The translations under genes and the position numbers were made by a program. DNA of 64,000 bases from Janthinobacterium agaricidamnosum (lineage in GTDB: Bacteria > Pseudomonadota > Gammaproteobacteria > Burkholderiales > Burkholderiaceae_D), in the NCBI RefSeq assembly GCF_003667705.1, contig NZ_CP033019.1:4092001-4156000 (forward strand). The letters are read 5' to 3'. Shown one piece after another: positions 26,298-35,322 of the stretch. The number at the start of each line of letters is the position of its first letter. The stretch's first letter is position 1. Under the pieces are notes generated by a model that saw only the letters and a list, made by a program, of their open reading frames with translations, searched no databases and was not told the origin of the DNA.

Positions 26298-27269
26298 TCA
26301 TGCTTTCACATCCTCGATATACGCACGGATGATGCTGGCGAAATCCGCATCGGCCGTCAAGCCCAGCGACTCGGCCCGTGCCGTGTCCCAGGCGCCGGGC
26401 CAGCTCTTGACGATGCGCTCGACGGCCGGATCGGGCGCATAGCTGATGCGGGCAACGACGTCCGCGCCGGCGACTTGTTCCAGCGCGGCGATCATCTCGC
26501 CCACGCTCACGCTCAAACCCGGCAAGTTCACCGTGCGGCTGGCGCCAAAGGCCTCGCCCGCCAGTTCGTGGCCGGCGATCAGCGAGGCGATGGCGCCGCG
26601 CGGCGACAGCAGCCACAATCGCAAATCGGTGGACACAGGGCAGACGGCCGCCTCGCCATTCAACGGTTCGCGGATGATGCCGCTGGCGAAAGACGACGCC
26701 GCCTTGTTCGGCTTACCGGGACGCACGCTGATGGTGGGCAGGCGCAGCACGCGGCCATCGACAAAGCCGCGGCGGCTGTAGTCATTGAGCAGCAATTCGC
26801 CGATGGCTTTTTGCGCGCCGTACGACGATTGCGGGTTCAGCGCGGTGGTGTCCTGCACCACGTCCGGCAGCTTGCCGCCGTAGACGGCCACGGAGCTGGT
26901 GAAGACCACTTTCGGCTTGTGCCCCAGTTCGCGGCAGATATCGAGCAGCAAACGCGAGGCATCGAGGTTGATGCGCATGCCCAGCTCGAAATCGGCTTCC
27001 GCCTGGCCGCTGACGATGGCGGCCAGGTGGAAGATCGACGCGGTCTGCGCATCGATGGTGGCGCGCATCAAGGCGCCATCGGCGATGTCGCCCGTGACCA
27101 CTTTGACGCGCGCATCGTGGAAGTCATGCGCGGCCACCACGTCGACCAAAACCAGCTCGCTGATCGCTTGCAGCTGGCCGTGGCTGTCCGTCAAGCGGCC
27201 TTGCGCCAGCAACTGGCGCGCCAGGCGCTGTCCCAGGAAACCGGCGCCGCCGGTAATCAGTACTTTCAT
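26298..27269 (-). CDS. denD: D-erythronate dehydrogenase
   Basis: This 323-residue extended short-chain dehydrogenase starts MKVLITGGAGFLGQRLA (NAD-binding GGAGFLG), has the catalytic YGAQK and the RLPTISVRPGKPNKAAS segment typical of DenD. DenD oxidises D-erythronate to 2-oxo-tetronate, the first step for that C4 acid sugar. The ATG at 27269 is seven bases after AAGGAG; an ATG six bases earlier, which overlaps the otnI stop, lies too close to it. It is the last gene of the tetronate operon. The family also contains uronate dehydrogenase-like enzymes, but the operon fixes the assignment. Confidence 0.9.
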   Translation of the reverse strand: MKVLITGGAGFLGQRLARQLLAQGRLTDSHGQLQAISELVLVDVVAAHDFHDARVKVVTGDIADGALMRATIDAQTASIFHLAAIVSGQAEADFELGMRINLDASRLLLDICRELGHKPKVVFTSSVAVYGGKLPDVVQDTTALNPQSSYGAQKAIGELLLNDYSRRGFVDGRVLRLPTISVRPGKPNKAASSFASGIIREPLNGEAAVCPVSTDLRLWLLSPRGAIASLIAGHELAGEAFGASRTVNLPGLSVSVGEMIAALEQVAGADVVARISYAPDPAVERIVKSWPGAWDTARAESLGLTADADFASIIRAYIEDVKA

Positions 27270-27271
27270 CT

Positions 27272-28063
27272 TCATGCTCCTTGTTTGTTGTTGTATGCAG
27301 CGAGCCAGCCCAGGCCATCCTCGGTGCGCCCGCGCGGACGGTATTCGCAGCCGATCCAGCCCTCGTAGTCGAGCTCGTCGAGCAGCCTGAATAAATACGG
27401 GTAATTGACTTCGCCATCGTCCGGTTCATTGCGGGCCGGGACGCTGGCGATCTGCACGTGGCCGATGCCGTCGAAGTTGTTTTGGAACGTCATGGCGATA
27501 TCGCCCTCGACGATCTGCGTGTGATAAAAATCCATCTGCACCTTGACGTTGGGCGCGCCCGACTCCAGGCGCAGCGCATGGCCCTGCGCCTGCGTGACGA
27601 GGAAATAGCCGGGCATGTCGCGCCCGTTGATCGGTTCGATCAGGAGCTCGATGCCATGCTCGCCCACGGCTTTCGCCGCGTACCGCAGGTTGGCCAGGTA
27701 GGTGGCGCGGTGCAGAGCGAGGTCGGCGCCCACGGGCAGCAGGCCCGCCATCATGTGCACGCGCGGCGTGCCCAGCGCCAGCGCATATGCGATGCCCTGT
27801 GCCACGCCAGCGCGAAATTCCGCTTCGCGGCCCGGCAGCGAGGCGATGCCCCGCTCACCGGCCGCCCAGTCGCCCGGCGGCAGGTTGAACAGCACGTTCT
27901 GCAGCTTGTTTTCGCGCAGCCAGCCGGCCACTTCCTGCGGCGCGTGATCGTAGGGGAACAAAAATTCGACGCCCGTGAAACCCGCTTGCGCGGCGGCGGC
28001 AAAGCGCTGCGGGAAAGGCACTTCATTGAACATCATGGTCAGATTGGCGGCAAAACGGGGCAT
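27272..28063 (-). CDS. otnI: 2-oxo-tetronate isomerase
   Basis: This 263-residue TIM-barrel protein of the hydroxypyruvate isomerase (Hyi) family begins [21 protein letters not shown] and holds [25 protein letters not shown] and [14 protein letters not shown], which supply the metal-binding Glu, Asp and His. OtnI interconverts 2-oxo- and 3-oxo-tetronate. It was formerly annotated gip or hyi. AAGGAG precedes the ATG, and its stop overlaps an upstream ATG of denD. Its place between otnC and denD supports the name. Confidence 0.9.
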   Translation of the reverse strand: MPRFAANLTMMFNEVPFPQRFAAAAQAGFTGVEFLFPYDHAPQEVAGWLRENKLQNVLFNLPPGDWAAGERGIASLPGREAEFRAGVAQGIAYALALGTPRVHMMAGLLPVGADLALHRATYLANLRYAAKAVGEHGIELLIEPINGRDMPGYFLVTQAQGHALRLESGAPNVKVQMDFYHTQIVEGDIAMTFQNNFDGIGHVQIASVPARNEPDDGEVNYPYLFRLLDELDYEGWIGCEYRPRGRTEDGLGWLAAYNNKQGA

Positions 28064-28080
28064 GCGTGTCTCCTTGAATT

Positions 28081-28725
28081 CTATAGTTCGAGTTTGAATG
28101 TCTGCTTCAGATCCGCGATCTGCGCCGCGTCGAGCGGACGCGTGGGCACGTCGCGCAGCAGCAAAAACAGCTTGGCCGTCTCTTCCAGTTCCTCGGCCGC
28201 ATACACGGCCGCTTCCAGGCTCGTGCCCGACACGACGGGACCGTGATTGGCCAGCAGCACGGCCGAGTGCTTGCGCGCCATGGCGCCGATCGCGCCCGCC
28301 AGCGCCGGGTCGCCCGGACGGTGATACGGCACCAGCGGCAAGCGCCCCACCTTCATCACAAAGTATGGCGTGAGCGGCGGGATGCAGTCGTCATGGTTCA
28401 AGCCGCACATGCACGACACGGCGGCCGAATGCGTCGAGTGCAGGTGCACGATGGCGCCCGCGCTGCTCCGCTCTGCGTACATGGCGCGGTGCAGGAACGC
28501 CTCCTTGGACGGCGGCGCTCCGCTGATCAGCTTGCCATCCCAATCGAGCTTGGACAGCTGCGCCGGATCGAGCCGGCCCAGGCTGGCGTTCGTCGGCGTG
28601 AGCAGCCAGCCGTCGGACAGGCGCACGCTCAGGTTGCCGCTGCTGCCCGCCGTCAAGCCCCTTTCGAACAGGGACTTGCCGAAGTCGACGATCAGCTCGC
28701 GCTGGCGCGATTCCGTGGCGCTCAT
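28081..28725 (-). CDS. otnC: 3-oxo-tetronate 4-phosphate decarboxylase
   Basis: This 214-residue class II aldolase/adducin-fold enzyme has GSSGNLSVR near the start, the zinc-binding HLHSTHS (about 95-101) and a C-terminal NHGPVVSG. OtnC decarboxylates 3-oxo-tetronate 4-phosphate to dihydroxyacetone phosphate. The ATG at 28725 overlaps the otnK stop by four bases. The same frame runs open upstream to 30006, but that part is a shadow of otnK. Confidence 0.92.
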   Translation of the reverse strand: MSATESRQRELIVDFGKSLFERGLTAGSSGNLSVRLSDGWLLTPTNASLGRLDPAQLSKLDWDGKLISGAPPSKEAFLHRAMYAERSSAGAIVHLHSTHSAAVSCMCGLNHDDCIPPLTPYFVMKVGRLPLVPYHRPGDPALAGAIGAMARKHSAVLLANHGPVVSGTSLEAAVYAAEELEETAKLFLLLRDVPTRPLDAAQIADLKQTFKLEL

Positions 28726-30026
28726 GCCAGCACCTGCCAGGCCTTGCTGAAGAAATCCACGGTGCCGAAATTGCCGGACTTGAGCGCCAGCGCCAACGGT
28801 GCCCTGCCTTCGTCGCCCGGCGCTGGCAAGGCTAGCGTCCAGGGCACGCCGGGGTCGATTTCGGGGCCGATGCGCAAGCCGGCAATGCCCAGCGCTTTCA
28901 CCACGGCGCCCGAGGTTTCGCCGCCGGCGACGATCAACTGGCCCACGCCGAGGCGCACCAGTCCCTGCGCGATGGCGGCCAGGGCTTCCTCGACGAGGGC
29001 GCCGGCACGCTCCACGCCCAGCTGCGCCTGCACGGCGCGCACGGCGTCCGGCGTGGCCGTGGCATAGATCAAAATGGGGCCTTGCGCCAGGTGTTGATTC
29101 GCCCAGGCCAGCGCCTGCGCCACCACGGCGTCCACCACCTCGCCGCCCGCGGCCAGCGACAAAGGGTCGACGTGGAAGGACGGCGCCAGTTCGCGCAGGT
29201 GCGCCACCTGCTGCTGCGTGGCCACGGAACAGCTGCCCGAGATCACGGCGCGCAATCCGGAGGCCGGCGGCAAGCGCCCCGCCTGGCCCGCAGGCGATGG
29301 CGACAACTGGCCCCGCTGTCGAAAATTCTGCGGTAATCCCAACGCGATGCCGGAACCGCCCGTGATCAGTTTCAAGTCGGCGCAAGCGGCACCGATGGCT
29401 TCCAGGTCGCGGTTCGACACGGCATCGACGACGGCGAAATGGCAGCCCTGGCCGCGCAAGTCCGTGAAGCGCTGGGAGATGGCGGCCGCGCCCTTCTCCA
29501 CCACACTGTAATCGGCCAGGCCCACCTTGGCCTGCACCTGCTGCTGCAGCACGCGCACCAGATTCGAATCCGTCATCGGCGTCAGGGGATGGTCGCGCAT
29601 GCCCGACTCGGCCAGCGGCACGTCGCCGACGAAGAGGTTGCCCTTGTAGATGGTGCGGCCGTTGGCGGGAAACGCGGGGCAGGCGATCGTGAAGTCCGTG
29701 TCGAGCGCCCGCATCAGCGCTTCGGCCACGGGACCGATATTGCCGCGCGGCGTGGAGTCGAACGTGGAGCAGTACTTGAAGTAGAACTGGCGGCATCCGG
29801 CTTGCTGCAGCCAGGCCAGCGCGGCCAGCGATTCGGCCACCGCCTCTTCCGGCGCATTCGTGCGCGACTTGAGCGCGATGACGACGGCATCGACGTCGGC
29901 TGGCGGCGGACCTTGCGGCACGCCGATCAGCTGCACCGTGCGCATGCCGGCCTTGACCAGCATGCCGGCCAGGTCGGTGCCGCCCGTGAAATCGTCGGCG
30001 ATACATCCCAGTAATACAGTCATCAT
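28722..30026 (-). CDS. otnK: 3-oxo-tetronate kinase
   Basis: This 434-residue four-carbon acid sugar kinase (DUF1537) begins MMTVLLGCIADDFTGGTDLAG with the substrate-binding ADDFTG motif and ends with the nucleotide-binding VAGGETSGAVVKALG and LALKSGNFG segments. OtnK phosphorylates 3-oxo-tetronate at C4 for OtnC. Either of two adjacent ATGs (30026, 30023) could be used; the ribosome site AAGGAA lies just upstream. The operon order ltnD-otnK-otnC-otnI-denD is consistent with a full pathway. Confidence 0.93.
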   Translation of the reverse strand: MMTVLLGCIADDFTGGTDLAGMLVKAGMRTVQLIGVPQGPPPADVDAVVIALKSRTNAPEEAVAESLAALAWLQQAGCRQFYFKYCSTFDSTPRGNIGPVAEALMRALDTDFTIACPAFPANGRTIYKGNLFVGDVPLAESGMRDHPLTPMTDSNLVRVLQQQVQAKVGLADYSVVEKGAAAISQRFTDLRGQGCHFAVVDAVSNRDLEAIGAACADLKLITGGSGIALGLPQNFRQRGQLSPSPAGQAGRLPPASGLRAVISGSCSVATQQQVAHLRELAPSFHVDPLSLAAGGEVVDAVVAQALAWANQHLAQGPILIYATATPDAVRAVQAQLGVERAGALVEEALAAIAQGLVRLGVGQLIVAGGETSGAVVKALGIAGLRIGPEIDPGVPWTLALPAPGDEGRAPLALALKSGNFGTVDFFSKAWQVLA

Positions 30027-30044
30027 GATTCCTTTTTGATTCAG

Positions 30045-30944
30045 TTACGCTTTCGCCGGCAGATCGATACCGGGGAAAGTTTTAATCACGGCCGCATCGT
30101 CCTCGCCGCCAAAGCCAGCGGCCGACGCCTGCATGAACATCTGGTGCGCCGTGGCCGACAGGGGCAGTGGAAAGACGCTCTTTTTCGCGTAATCGAGCAC
30201 GATGCCCAGGTCTTTCACGAAAATGTTCACGCTTGATAACGGCGTATAGTCGCCCTTCAAAATGTGCGGCACCCGGTTCTGGAACATCCAGGAACTGCCG
30301 GCGCTGTTTGAAATGACTTCGTACAAGGCATCGGCGTCGCAGCCGGCGCGCAAGCCCAGCGCCATCGCTTCGGCGGCGGCGGCGATGTGCACGCCGGCCA
30401 GCAGCTGGTTGATCATCTTGACTTTCGAGCCCTGCCCCGGCTGCTCGCCCAGGCGGTACAGCTTTGCACAGATGGCGTCGAAAATACCGGCGCAAGCGTC
30501 GAACGCATCGGGCGCGCCGGCCGCCATCACCGACATCTCGCCGGCTTGCGCCTTGGCCGCGCCGCCGGAAATGGGCGCGTCGATGAAGCGCAGTCCCATG
30601 GCCGCCAGGCGCGCACCGAGCGCTTCGGCAAATTCGGGCGCCACGGTGGCGCAGGCGATGACGACGCTGCCCGGCGCCAGGGCGCTGGCCGCGCCGTGTT
30701 CGCCAAACAGCACGACCTCCGTCTGCTGCGCATTGACGACGACGATCAGCAAGGCTTGCACCTGCGCCGCCAGCGCGGCCGGCGATTGCGCCGCATGGGC
30801 GCCCTTGTCGACCAGCGTTTGCACGGTTTCCGGGCGCACGTCGCAGGCATGCACGTCGAAGCCCGCGCGCAGCAACGATTGCGCAATGCCCATGCCCATG
30901 GCGCCCAGGCCGATCACGCCCACTTTTTTCATTTCCACGTTCAT
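30045..30944 (-). CDS. ltnD: L-threonate dehydrogenase
   Basis: This 299-residue beta-hydroxyacid dehydrogenase has VGVIGLGAMGMGIAQSLL (NAD-binding, 8-25), DAPISGGAAKAQAGEMS (substrate loop) and GSKVKMINQLLAG with the catalytic Lys. LtnD oxidises L-threonate to 2-oxo-tetronate, feeding the same OtnI-OtnK-OtnC route as DenD. GGAG stands six bases before the ATG. Finding both ltnD and denD means the operon should serve both C4 acids. The family includes tartronate semialdehyde reductase, but the context favours LtnD. Confidence 0.9.
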   Translation of the reverse strand: MNVEMKKVGVIGLGAMGMGIAQSLLRAGFDVHACDVRPETVQTLVDKGAHAAQSPAALAAQVQALLIVVVNAQQTEVVLFGEHGAASALAPGSVVIACATVAPEFAEALGARLAAMGLRFIDAPISGGAAKAQAGEMSVMAAGAPDAFDACAGIFDAICAKLYRLGEQPGQGSKVKMINQLLAGVHIAAAAEAMALGLRAGCDADALYEVISNSAGSSWMFQNRVPHILKGDYTPLSSVNIFVKDLGIVLDYAKKSVFPLPLSATAHQMFMQASAAGFGGEDDAAVIKTFPGIDLPAKA

Positions 30945-30958
30945 CTGCTACTCCAGTC

Positions 30959-32287
30959 TTATTTGTTCACCAGCTTGGCCGGCACGCGCATGATGATGAA
31001 TGCGCCGATCACCAGGATGCCGGCCAGCAGGTAGATGGCGATGTCGGTCGATTGCGTCAGGTCCTTGATCGAACCGATCATGTACGGCGCCGCGAAGCCG
31101 GCCAGGTTGCCCACCGAATTGATGGCGGCGATGCCCGCGGCGGCCGAGACGCCGCCGAGGAAAGCCGTCGGCAGGCTCCAGAACATCGGCGAGGCGGCCA
31201 GGATGCCGCCGGCGGCGATCGTCAGGAAGAAGATGGCCCAGCCCGTGTTGTGGGCGCCGGCCAGCGCGCTGCAGACGATGGCGGCGGCGCCGACCACCAG
31301 CGGGATCGCCATGTGCCAGCGGCGTTCGCGGTATTTGTCCGAGCTGCGGCCCAGCAGGATCATCGACGCCACGGCCACGGAGTACGGAATCGCCGTGAAC
31401 AGGCCGATATTGAGCACGCCCGTCACGCCGGCCGCCTTGATCAGGCTGGGCAGCCAGAAGGTCAGCGAATACTGGCCCATCACGCAGCAGAAATAAATCA
31501 GGGCCATGACCCAGATGCGCGGGTCGGCGAACATGGCGCGGATCGACGGGTGCGATACCTTGCCCTGCGCTTCCGTGGCAATGCGCTGCTCGAGGATGAC
31601 TTTTTCGTCTTCCGTCAGCCACTTCGCGGCGCGGATGCTGTTATCGAGGTACAGCAGCACGGCCACGCCCATCAGCGCGGCGGGTATCGCTTCGAGCACG
31701 AACATCCACTGCCAGCCCGCATAGCCGTGCCAGCCGGCGAAGGTTTCCATGATCCAGCCCGACAGGGGGCCGCCGATCAGGCCCGCCACGGGGATGGCGG
31801 CCATGAAGGTGCACACCATGCGCGCGCGGCGCTCGGACGGATACCAGTAGGTCAAATAGAGAATGATGCCGGGGAAGAAGCCCGCCTCGGCGATGCCGAG
31901 CAGGAAGCGCATCACGTAGAACTGGGTTGGCGTGGTGACGAACATGAAGGCGCCCGAGATGATGGCCCAGGTGATCATGATGCGGGCGATCCACACGCGC
32001 GCGCCGATCTTGTGCAGCATCACGTTGCTGGGCACTTCGAACAGGAAGTAGCCGAGGAAGAACACGCCGGCGCCCAGGCCGTACACGGTTTCGGAAAACT
32101 GCAGGTCGGCCAGCATTTGCAGCTTGGCGAAGCCCACGTTGACACGGTCGAGGTAAGCGACGATGTAACACAGCATGAGGAAGGGGATGATGCGCCAGGT
32201 CACCTTGCGATAGACGGCGTCGTCGATGGTTTTCTGGCTGGCGGCCACGCCGGCCGGCTGCCCGGGCAATGCTTGTGATACGTCCAT
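30959..32287 (-). CDS. MFS transporter for acid sugars (ACS family)
   Basis: This 442-residue protein has 12 predicted transmembrane helices and the anion:cation symporter hallmarks YIVAYLDRVNVGFAKLQM near the start, GAGVFFLGYFLFEVPSN and RFLLGIAEAGFFPGIILYL. Members import tartrate, galactonate, phthalate and other organic anions with protons. As first gene of the tetronate operon, it most likely takes up threonate and erythronate. AGGAG precedes the ATG at 32287, and the upstream region is shared with the divergent GntR gene. Confidence 0.9.
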   Translation of the reverse strand: MDVSQALPGQPAGVAASQKTIDDAVYRKVTWRIIPFLMLCYIVAYLDRVNVGFAKLQMLADLQFSETVYGLGAGVFFLGYFLFEVPSNVMLHKIGARVWIARIMITWAIISGAFMFVTTPTQFYVMRFLLGIAEAGFFPGIILYLTYWYPSERRARMVCTFMAAIPVAGLIGGPLSGWIMETFAGWHGYAGWQWMFVLEAIPAALMGVAVLLYLDNSIRAAKWLTEDEKVILEQRIATEAQGKVSHPSIRAMFADPRIWVMALIYFCCVMGQYSLTFWLPSLIKAAGVTGVLNIGLFTAIPYSVAVASMILLGRSSDKYRERRWHMAIPLVVGAAAIVCSALAGAHNTGWAIFFLTIAAGGILAASPMFWSLPTAFLGGVSAAAGIAAINSVGNLAGFAAPYMIGSIKDLTQSTDIAIYLLAGILVIGAFIIMRVPAKLVNK

Positions 32288-32335
32288 GCTTGTCTCCTGA
32301 TCGCTGGGGGATCGACCGTGCCGGGTTTTTATGGT

Positions 32336-32348
32336 CCACCGGAGGTGG
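32336..32348. promoter_or_regulatory. Palindrome in the tetronate operon control region
   Basis: CCACC-GGA-GGTGG is a perfect 13-base palindrome 48 bases upstream of the MFS start, in the region between the operon and its divergent GntR regulator. It is a possible operator; no binding data are implied. Confidence 0.35.
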
Positions 32349-32412
32349 CTGGCAACTTGTCTAAAATTTGTATGGATGTATATTATGTGTGTGTTTTGTG
32401 TGTGTCAAGCTG

Positions 32413-32425
32413 TATATTCCATATA
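32413..32425. promoter_or_regulatory. AT-rich palindrome near the GntR promoter
   Basis: TATAT-TCC-ATATA is a perfect palindrome. It overlaps a TATAAT box (32422-32427) that could be the -10 of the GntR gene, and would suit autoregulation. A GT-rich run lies just upstream (32388-32405). Confidence 0.35.
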
Positions 32426-32476
32426 ATGGCAAGCAGGCAAGCCCGCATAAAAACCGCTAGCACAAGGATGCACCCG

Positions 32477-33289
32477 ATGGACCGCACGTTCCGCTTTACC
32501 CTTCCCCCGCCGGAGCCCGCCGCGGGCAGTTTCACCACCGGCACGCTGGGTGCGCGGGTGGCGGCACGGCTGCGCCAGCAGATTCACAACGATGGCCTGG
32601 CCGGCGGCACGCGTCTGCCGTCCGAGCAAGCGATGGCAACGCACTTCGGCGTCAGCCGCACGGTGCTGCGCGAAGCCATCGCCCTGCTGCAGGCGGACGG
32701 CATCGTCGCCACGCGCAAGGGCAGCGGCACGTTCGTCTGCGCGCAGGATGGCGCGAAGACTGGCGAACGGGGCGACGAGCTGACGGAGCAGTCCGTGCAG
32801 TCGCTGCTGAATCTGATCGAGGTGCGCCAGGGACTGGAAGCGGAAATCGCCGCGCTGGCGGCCGTGCGGCGCACGCCGGGCCAGCTGGCCGACATCGAAC
32901 ACGCACTGCGCCGCATCGAGGAAGCCGTGGCGGCCGGCGTCGACGGCGTGGAAGAAGACGTGCGCCTGCACCTGTGCATCGCCGAGGCGACGGGCAACCC
33001 CTACTGGCCGAAATTCGTCGCCATGTTCGCCGACCCGATTCGCTCGGCCGTCAAGGTGACGCGCGCGAATGAAGCGCGGCGCACGGACTTTTCCATCGAA
33101 GTGCGGCGCGAACATGAAAAGATCGTGCAGGCGATCGCCGATGGCGACCCGCAGCGGGCACGCCAGGCGGCCATGGAACACATGCAGCACGCGGCCGAGC
33201 GCGTGCGCCTGGCCGACCGCGAATTCTGGCGCGGCGACGGCGGCGCGCTGGCGCGCACGCTGGGGCGCGATCCCATCATGCAAAAATAA
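32477..33289 (+). CDS. FadR/GntR regulator of the tetronate operon
   Basis: This 270-residue protein begins MDRTFRFTLPPPEPAAG. It has an N-terminal GntR winged helix (GTRLPSEQAMATHFGVSRTVLREAIALLQADGIV, about 40-73) followed by RKGSGTFV and a C-terminal FCD domain (EVRQGLEAEIAALAA, EDVRLHLCIAEATGNPY, EVRREHEKIVQAI) with the usual His/Asp metal ligands. Divergent position suggests it represses the catabolic operon until a C4 acid binds. AAGGA is eight bases before ATG 32477; an ATG three codons upstream overlaps that site. Confidence 0.9.
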   Translation: MDRTFRFTLPPPEPAAGSFTTGTLGARVAARLRQQIHNDGLAGGTRLPSEQAMATHFGVSRTVLREAIALLQADGIVATRKGSGTFVCAQDGAKTGERGDELTEQSVQSLLNLIEVRQGLEAEIAALAAVRRTPGQLADIEHALRRIEEAVAAGVDGVEEDVRLHLCIAEATGNPYWPKFVAMFADPIRSAVKVTRANEARRTDFSIEVRREHEKIVQAIADGDPQRARQAAMEHMQHAAERVRLADREFWRGDGGALARTLGRDPIMQK

Positions 33290-33320
33290 GATCTACGTCA
33301 CCGCCTCACCTGCGCTGCGC

Positions 33321-34234
33321 TCATGCCCGCCGCCCCTGCTTTCCTATGCTCGCGCTCATCATGTCGAACAGGGTGCGTGACGCGGGCGGCATCGCGTGCT
33401 GATGCCGGCTGATCAAGCCCAGCGTGCGCTTGACGGCGGGATTGACGAGGGGCACGCCGACCACCGCGCCTTGCCGCTCCGGCAGAATCGACAGGCCCGG
33501 CACCGCCGCCACGCCCAAGCCCGACTCCACCAGCGCCAGGATGCCTGACACGTGGTTGATCTCGCACGAGATCCACGGGTGTTTTTCCACGCCGGCCAGC
33601 GCCGCATCGAGCACGCTGCGGTCGCCGCTCGACTTGGCCACCGAGATATAGCGTTCGTCGACGGTATCCTTCCAGCTCAGCTTCTTGCGCTTGGCCAGTC
33701 TGTGATCGGCCCGCATCGCCAGCACGTAGGTCTCGACGTAGATGGGCTGGAAATGGATCTCCGGATTTTCCGCGCCCGTAAAGCTGATGCCGAAATCCGC
33801 CTCGCCAGACAGCACGAGGTTGAGCACGTCCTGCGCGCTTTCGTCATGCACGCGCACGCGAATTTTCGGAAACTGCGCGCTGAAGCGCTTGAGCACGTCC
33901 GGCAGGAAATGCCACACGGCCGAGGGCACGCAGGCGAATGTCACCGTCCCCGTGCGGTGCGCGGCCAGGTCGGCCACTCCCAGCACGGCATCTTCCAGGC
34001 CGTTGAGCGCATCGCGCACGTTTACCAGGAACACCTGCCCCACATTGGTCAGCTGCACGCGCCGTGTGGTGCGCTCGAACAGCTTGACCCCCAGCGCATC
34101 CTCGAGTTTTCGATGCGGCGGCTGAGCGCCGGCTGCGACAGGAACAGGTCCGCCGCGGCCTGGCGAAAGCTGTTGCGCTCCGCCACGGCCACAAAAGCCT
34201 GCAAATCATGAAGCTCGTAATTGATGCGCTGCAT
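33321..34234 (-). pseudogene. LysR family regulator with a one-base frameshift
   Basis: The N-terminal part (34234 down to about 34111) encodes a LysR helix-turn-helix: MQRINYELHDLQAFVAVAER, then SFRQAAADLFLSQPALSRRIE. At 34107-34110 the minus strand reads GAAAACTCGAG; adding one A would give IEKLEDALGVKLFERTTRRVQLT and join the C-terminal LysR effector domain, which stays open to 33321. Both halves are well conserved, so the gene is either recently inactivated or the base is missing through a sequencing error in an A run. A later ATG at 34058 would give a protein without the DNA-binding domain. It is divergent from the binding protein/MFS pair and probably controlled it. Confidence 0.85.
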
Positions 34235-34255
34235 GCATTAATCCCCGGGAAAATT

Positions 34256-34273
34256 GCAATTATCAAATTATGC
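34256..34273. promoter_or_regulatory. Possible LysR site
   Basis: AATTAT occurs twice with a CA spacer (34258-34263, 34266-34271), 22 bases upstream of the LysR start. It is in the right place for a LysR-type recognition site, but the match is weak. Confidence 0.25.
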
Positions 34274-34339
34274 CATTTCAACGATGATGGGGTCTGAATG
34301 CTGAGCCTCGCCAAGAAGGCCTGAACTGAAAAAGGAGAC

Positions 34340-34470
34340 ATGATGCGACACCATTCCACGTTCGCGCTTTTACCGGCGGCCGGCGGCACGACGCTGCCGG
34401 CGTCACGGAAACACACCTCAACAACCGCCACGGCACGGGCTTGACACCCGGCCTCATGAAAAAATTTTAA
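34340..34470 (+). pseudogene. Possible remnant of a small gene
   Basis: AAAGGAGACATG is a good ribosome site plus ATG, but the frame (MMRHHSTFALLPAAGG...) stops after 34 codons at 34444. A second frame covering the end reads VTETHLNNRHGTGLTPG and stops at 34470, 16 bases before the next gene. The two may be parts of one gene damaged by deletion or frameshift. I do not recognise the product. Confidence 0.25.
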
Positions 34471-34486
34471 CATCAGGAGAACCATC

Positions 34487-35290
34487 ATGCCTCAGCATAC
34501 TCTGCTGCAAACCTCGCGCCCGCTGCTCGCGGCGCTGGTGCTGCTGGCCGCCGGCGCGGCCCATGCCGCCGACATCCGCGTGGTCAGCTCGGGCGGCTTC
34601 GCCCAGGCCTACAAAAACCTGGCGCCCGCCTACGAACGCGCCAGCGGCGACCAGTTGCTGTCCGAATGGGGACCGTCGATGGGCACCATCAGGAATGCGA
34701 TCCCGGCGCGGCTGGCGCGCGGCGAGCCGATCGCCGTCGTCATCATGGTCGGCGACGCGCTCGACAAACTGATGCAGGAAGGCCGCCTCGTCCCCGGCAG
34801 CAAGGTGGTCCTGGCCAATTCGCCGATTGCCTGCGCCGTGCGCCACGGCGCGGCAAAGCCCGACATCAGCACCTCCGAGGGCTTGCGCAGCGCTTTCCTG
34901 CAGGCGCACAAGGTGGCCTATTCGGACAGCGCCAGCGGCGAATACATCGAGAAGCAACTGATGAAGACACTGCACATCGCGGAGCAGATGCAGGGCAAGG
35001 CCGCCAAAATTCCCGCCACCCCCGTCGGCGAAATCATCGCGCATGGCGAGGCCGATTTCGGCTGCCAGCAGCGCAGCGAGCTGCTGCCGGTCCAAGGCAT
35101 CGACATCGTCGGCCTGCTGCCGCCGGAAGTGCAGCTGATGACGCAGTTTTCGGCGGCGCTGGTCCCGGGCGGCAAGGAACCGGAAGCCGGCCGCGCCTTG
35201 CTGCGCTTCCTCGCCGCCCCTGCCAACGCCGGCGCGATCGAAGCGACCGGGCTGCAGCCGGCATCGGCACCAGCGACAGCAACGCACTAG
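34487..35290 (+). CDS. ModA-like periplasmic substrate-binding protein
   Basis: This 267-residue exported protein has a signal peptide (LLAALVLLAAGAAHAAD) followed by a type II periplasmic binding fold of the ModA (molybdate) family: IRVVSSGGFAQAYKNLAP, KVAYSDSASGEYIEKQL and GEADFGCQQRSELLPVQGIDIVG. True molybdate proteins are followed by modB and modC, which are absent here; the next gene is an MFS carrier. Such ModA-like solitary proteins are common in Burkholderiales and probably bind an organic anion. AGGAG precedes the ATG. Confidence 0.85.
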   Translation: MPQHTLLQTSRPLLAALVLLAAGAAHAADIRVVSSGGFAQAYKNLAPAYERASGDQLLSEWGPSMGTIRNAIPARLARGEPIAVVIMVGDALDKLMQEGRLVPGSKVVLANSPIACAVRHGAAKPDISTSEGLRSAFLQAHKVAYSDSASGEYIEKQLMKTLHIAEQMQGKAAKIPATPVGEIIAHGEADFGCQQRSELLPVQGIDIVGLLPPEVQLMTQFSAALVPGGKEPEAGRALLRFLAAPANAGAIEATGLQPASAPATATH

Positions 35291-35322
35291 GCGACGTCAC
35301 TCATCTTTCATCGAGGTAAATC

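Noticed and set aside
28726..30006. Upstream extension of the otnC frame
   Set aside because: It lies within otnK coding sequence and has no similarity to aldolases; the ATG at 28725 overlaps the otnK stop as expected.
34487..35290. Molybdate transporter ModA
   Set aside because: No modB or modC follows; the next gene is an MFS symporter, so molybdate uptake is unlikely although the fold is ModA-like.
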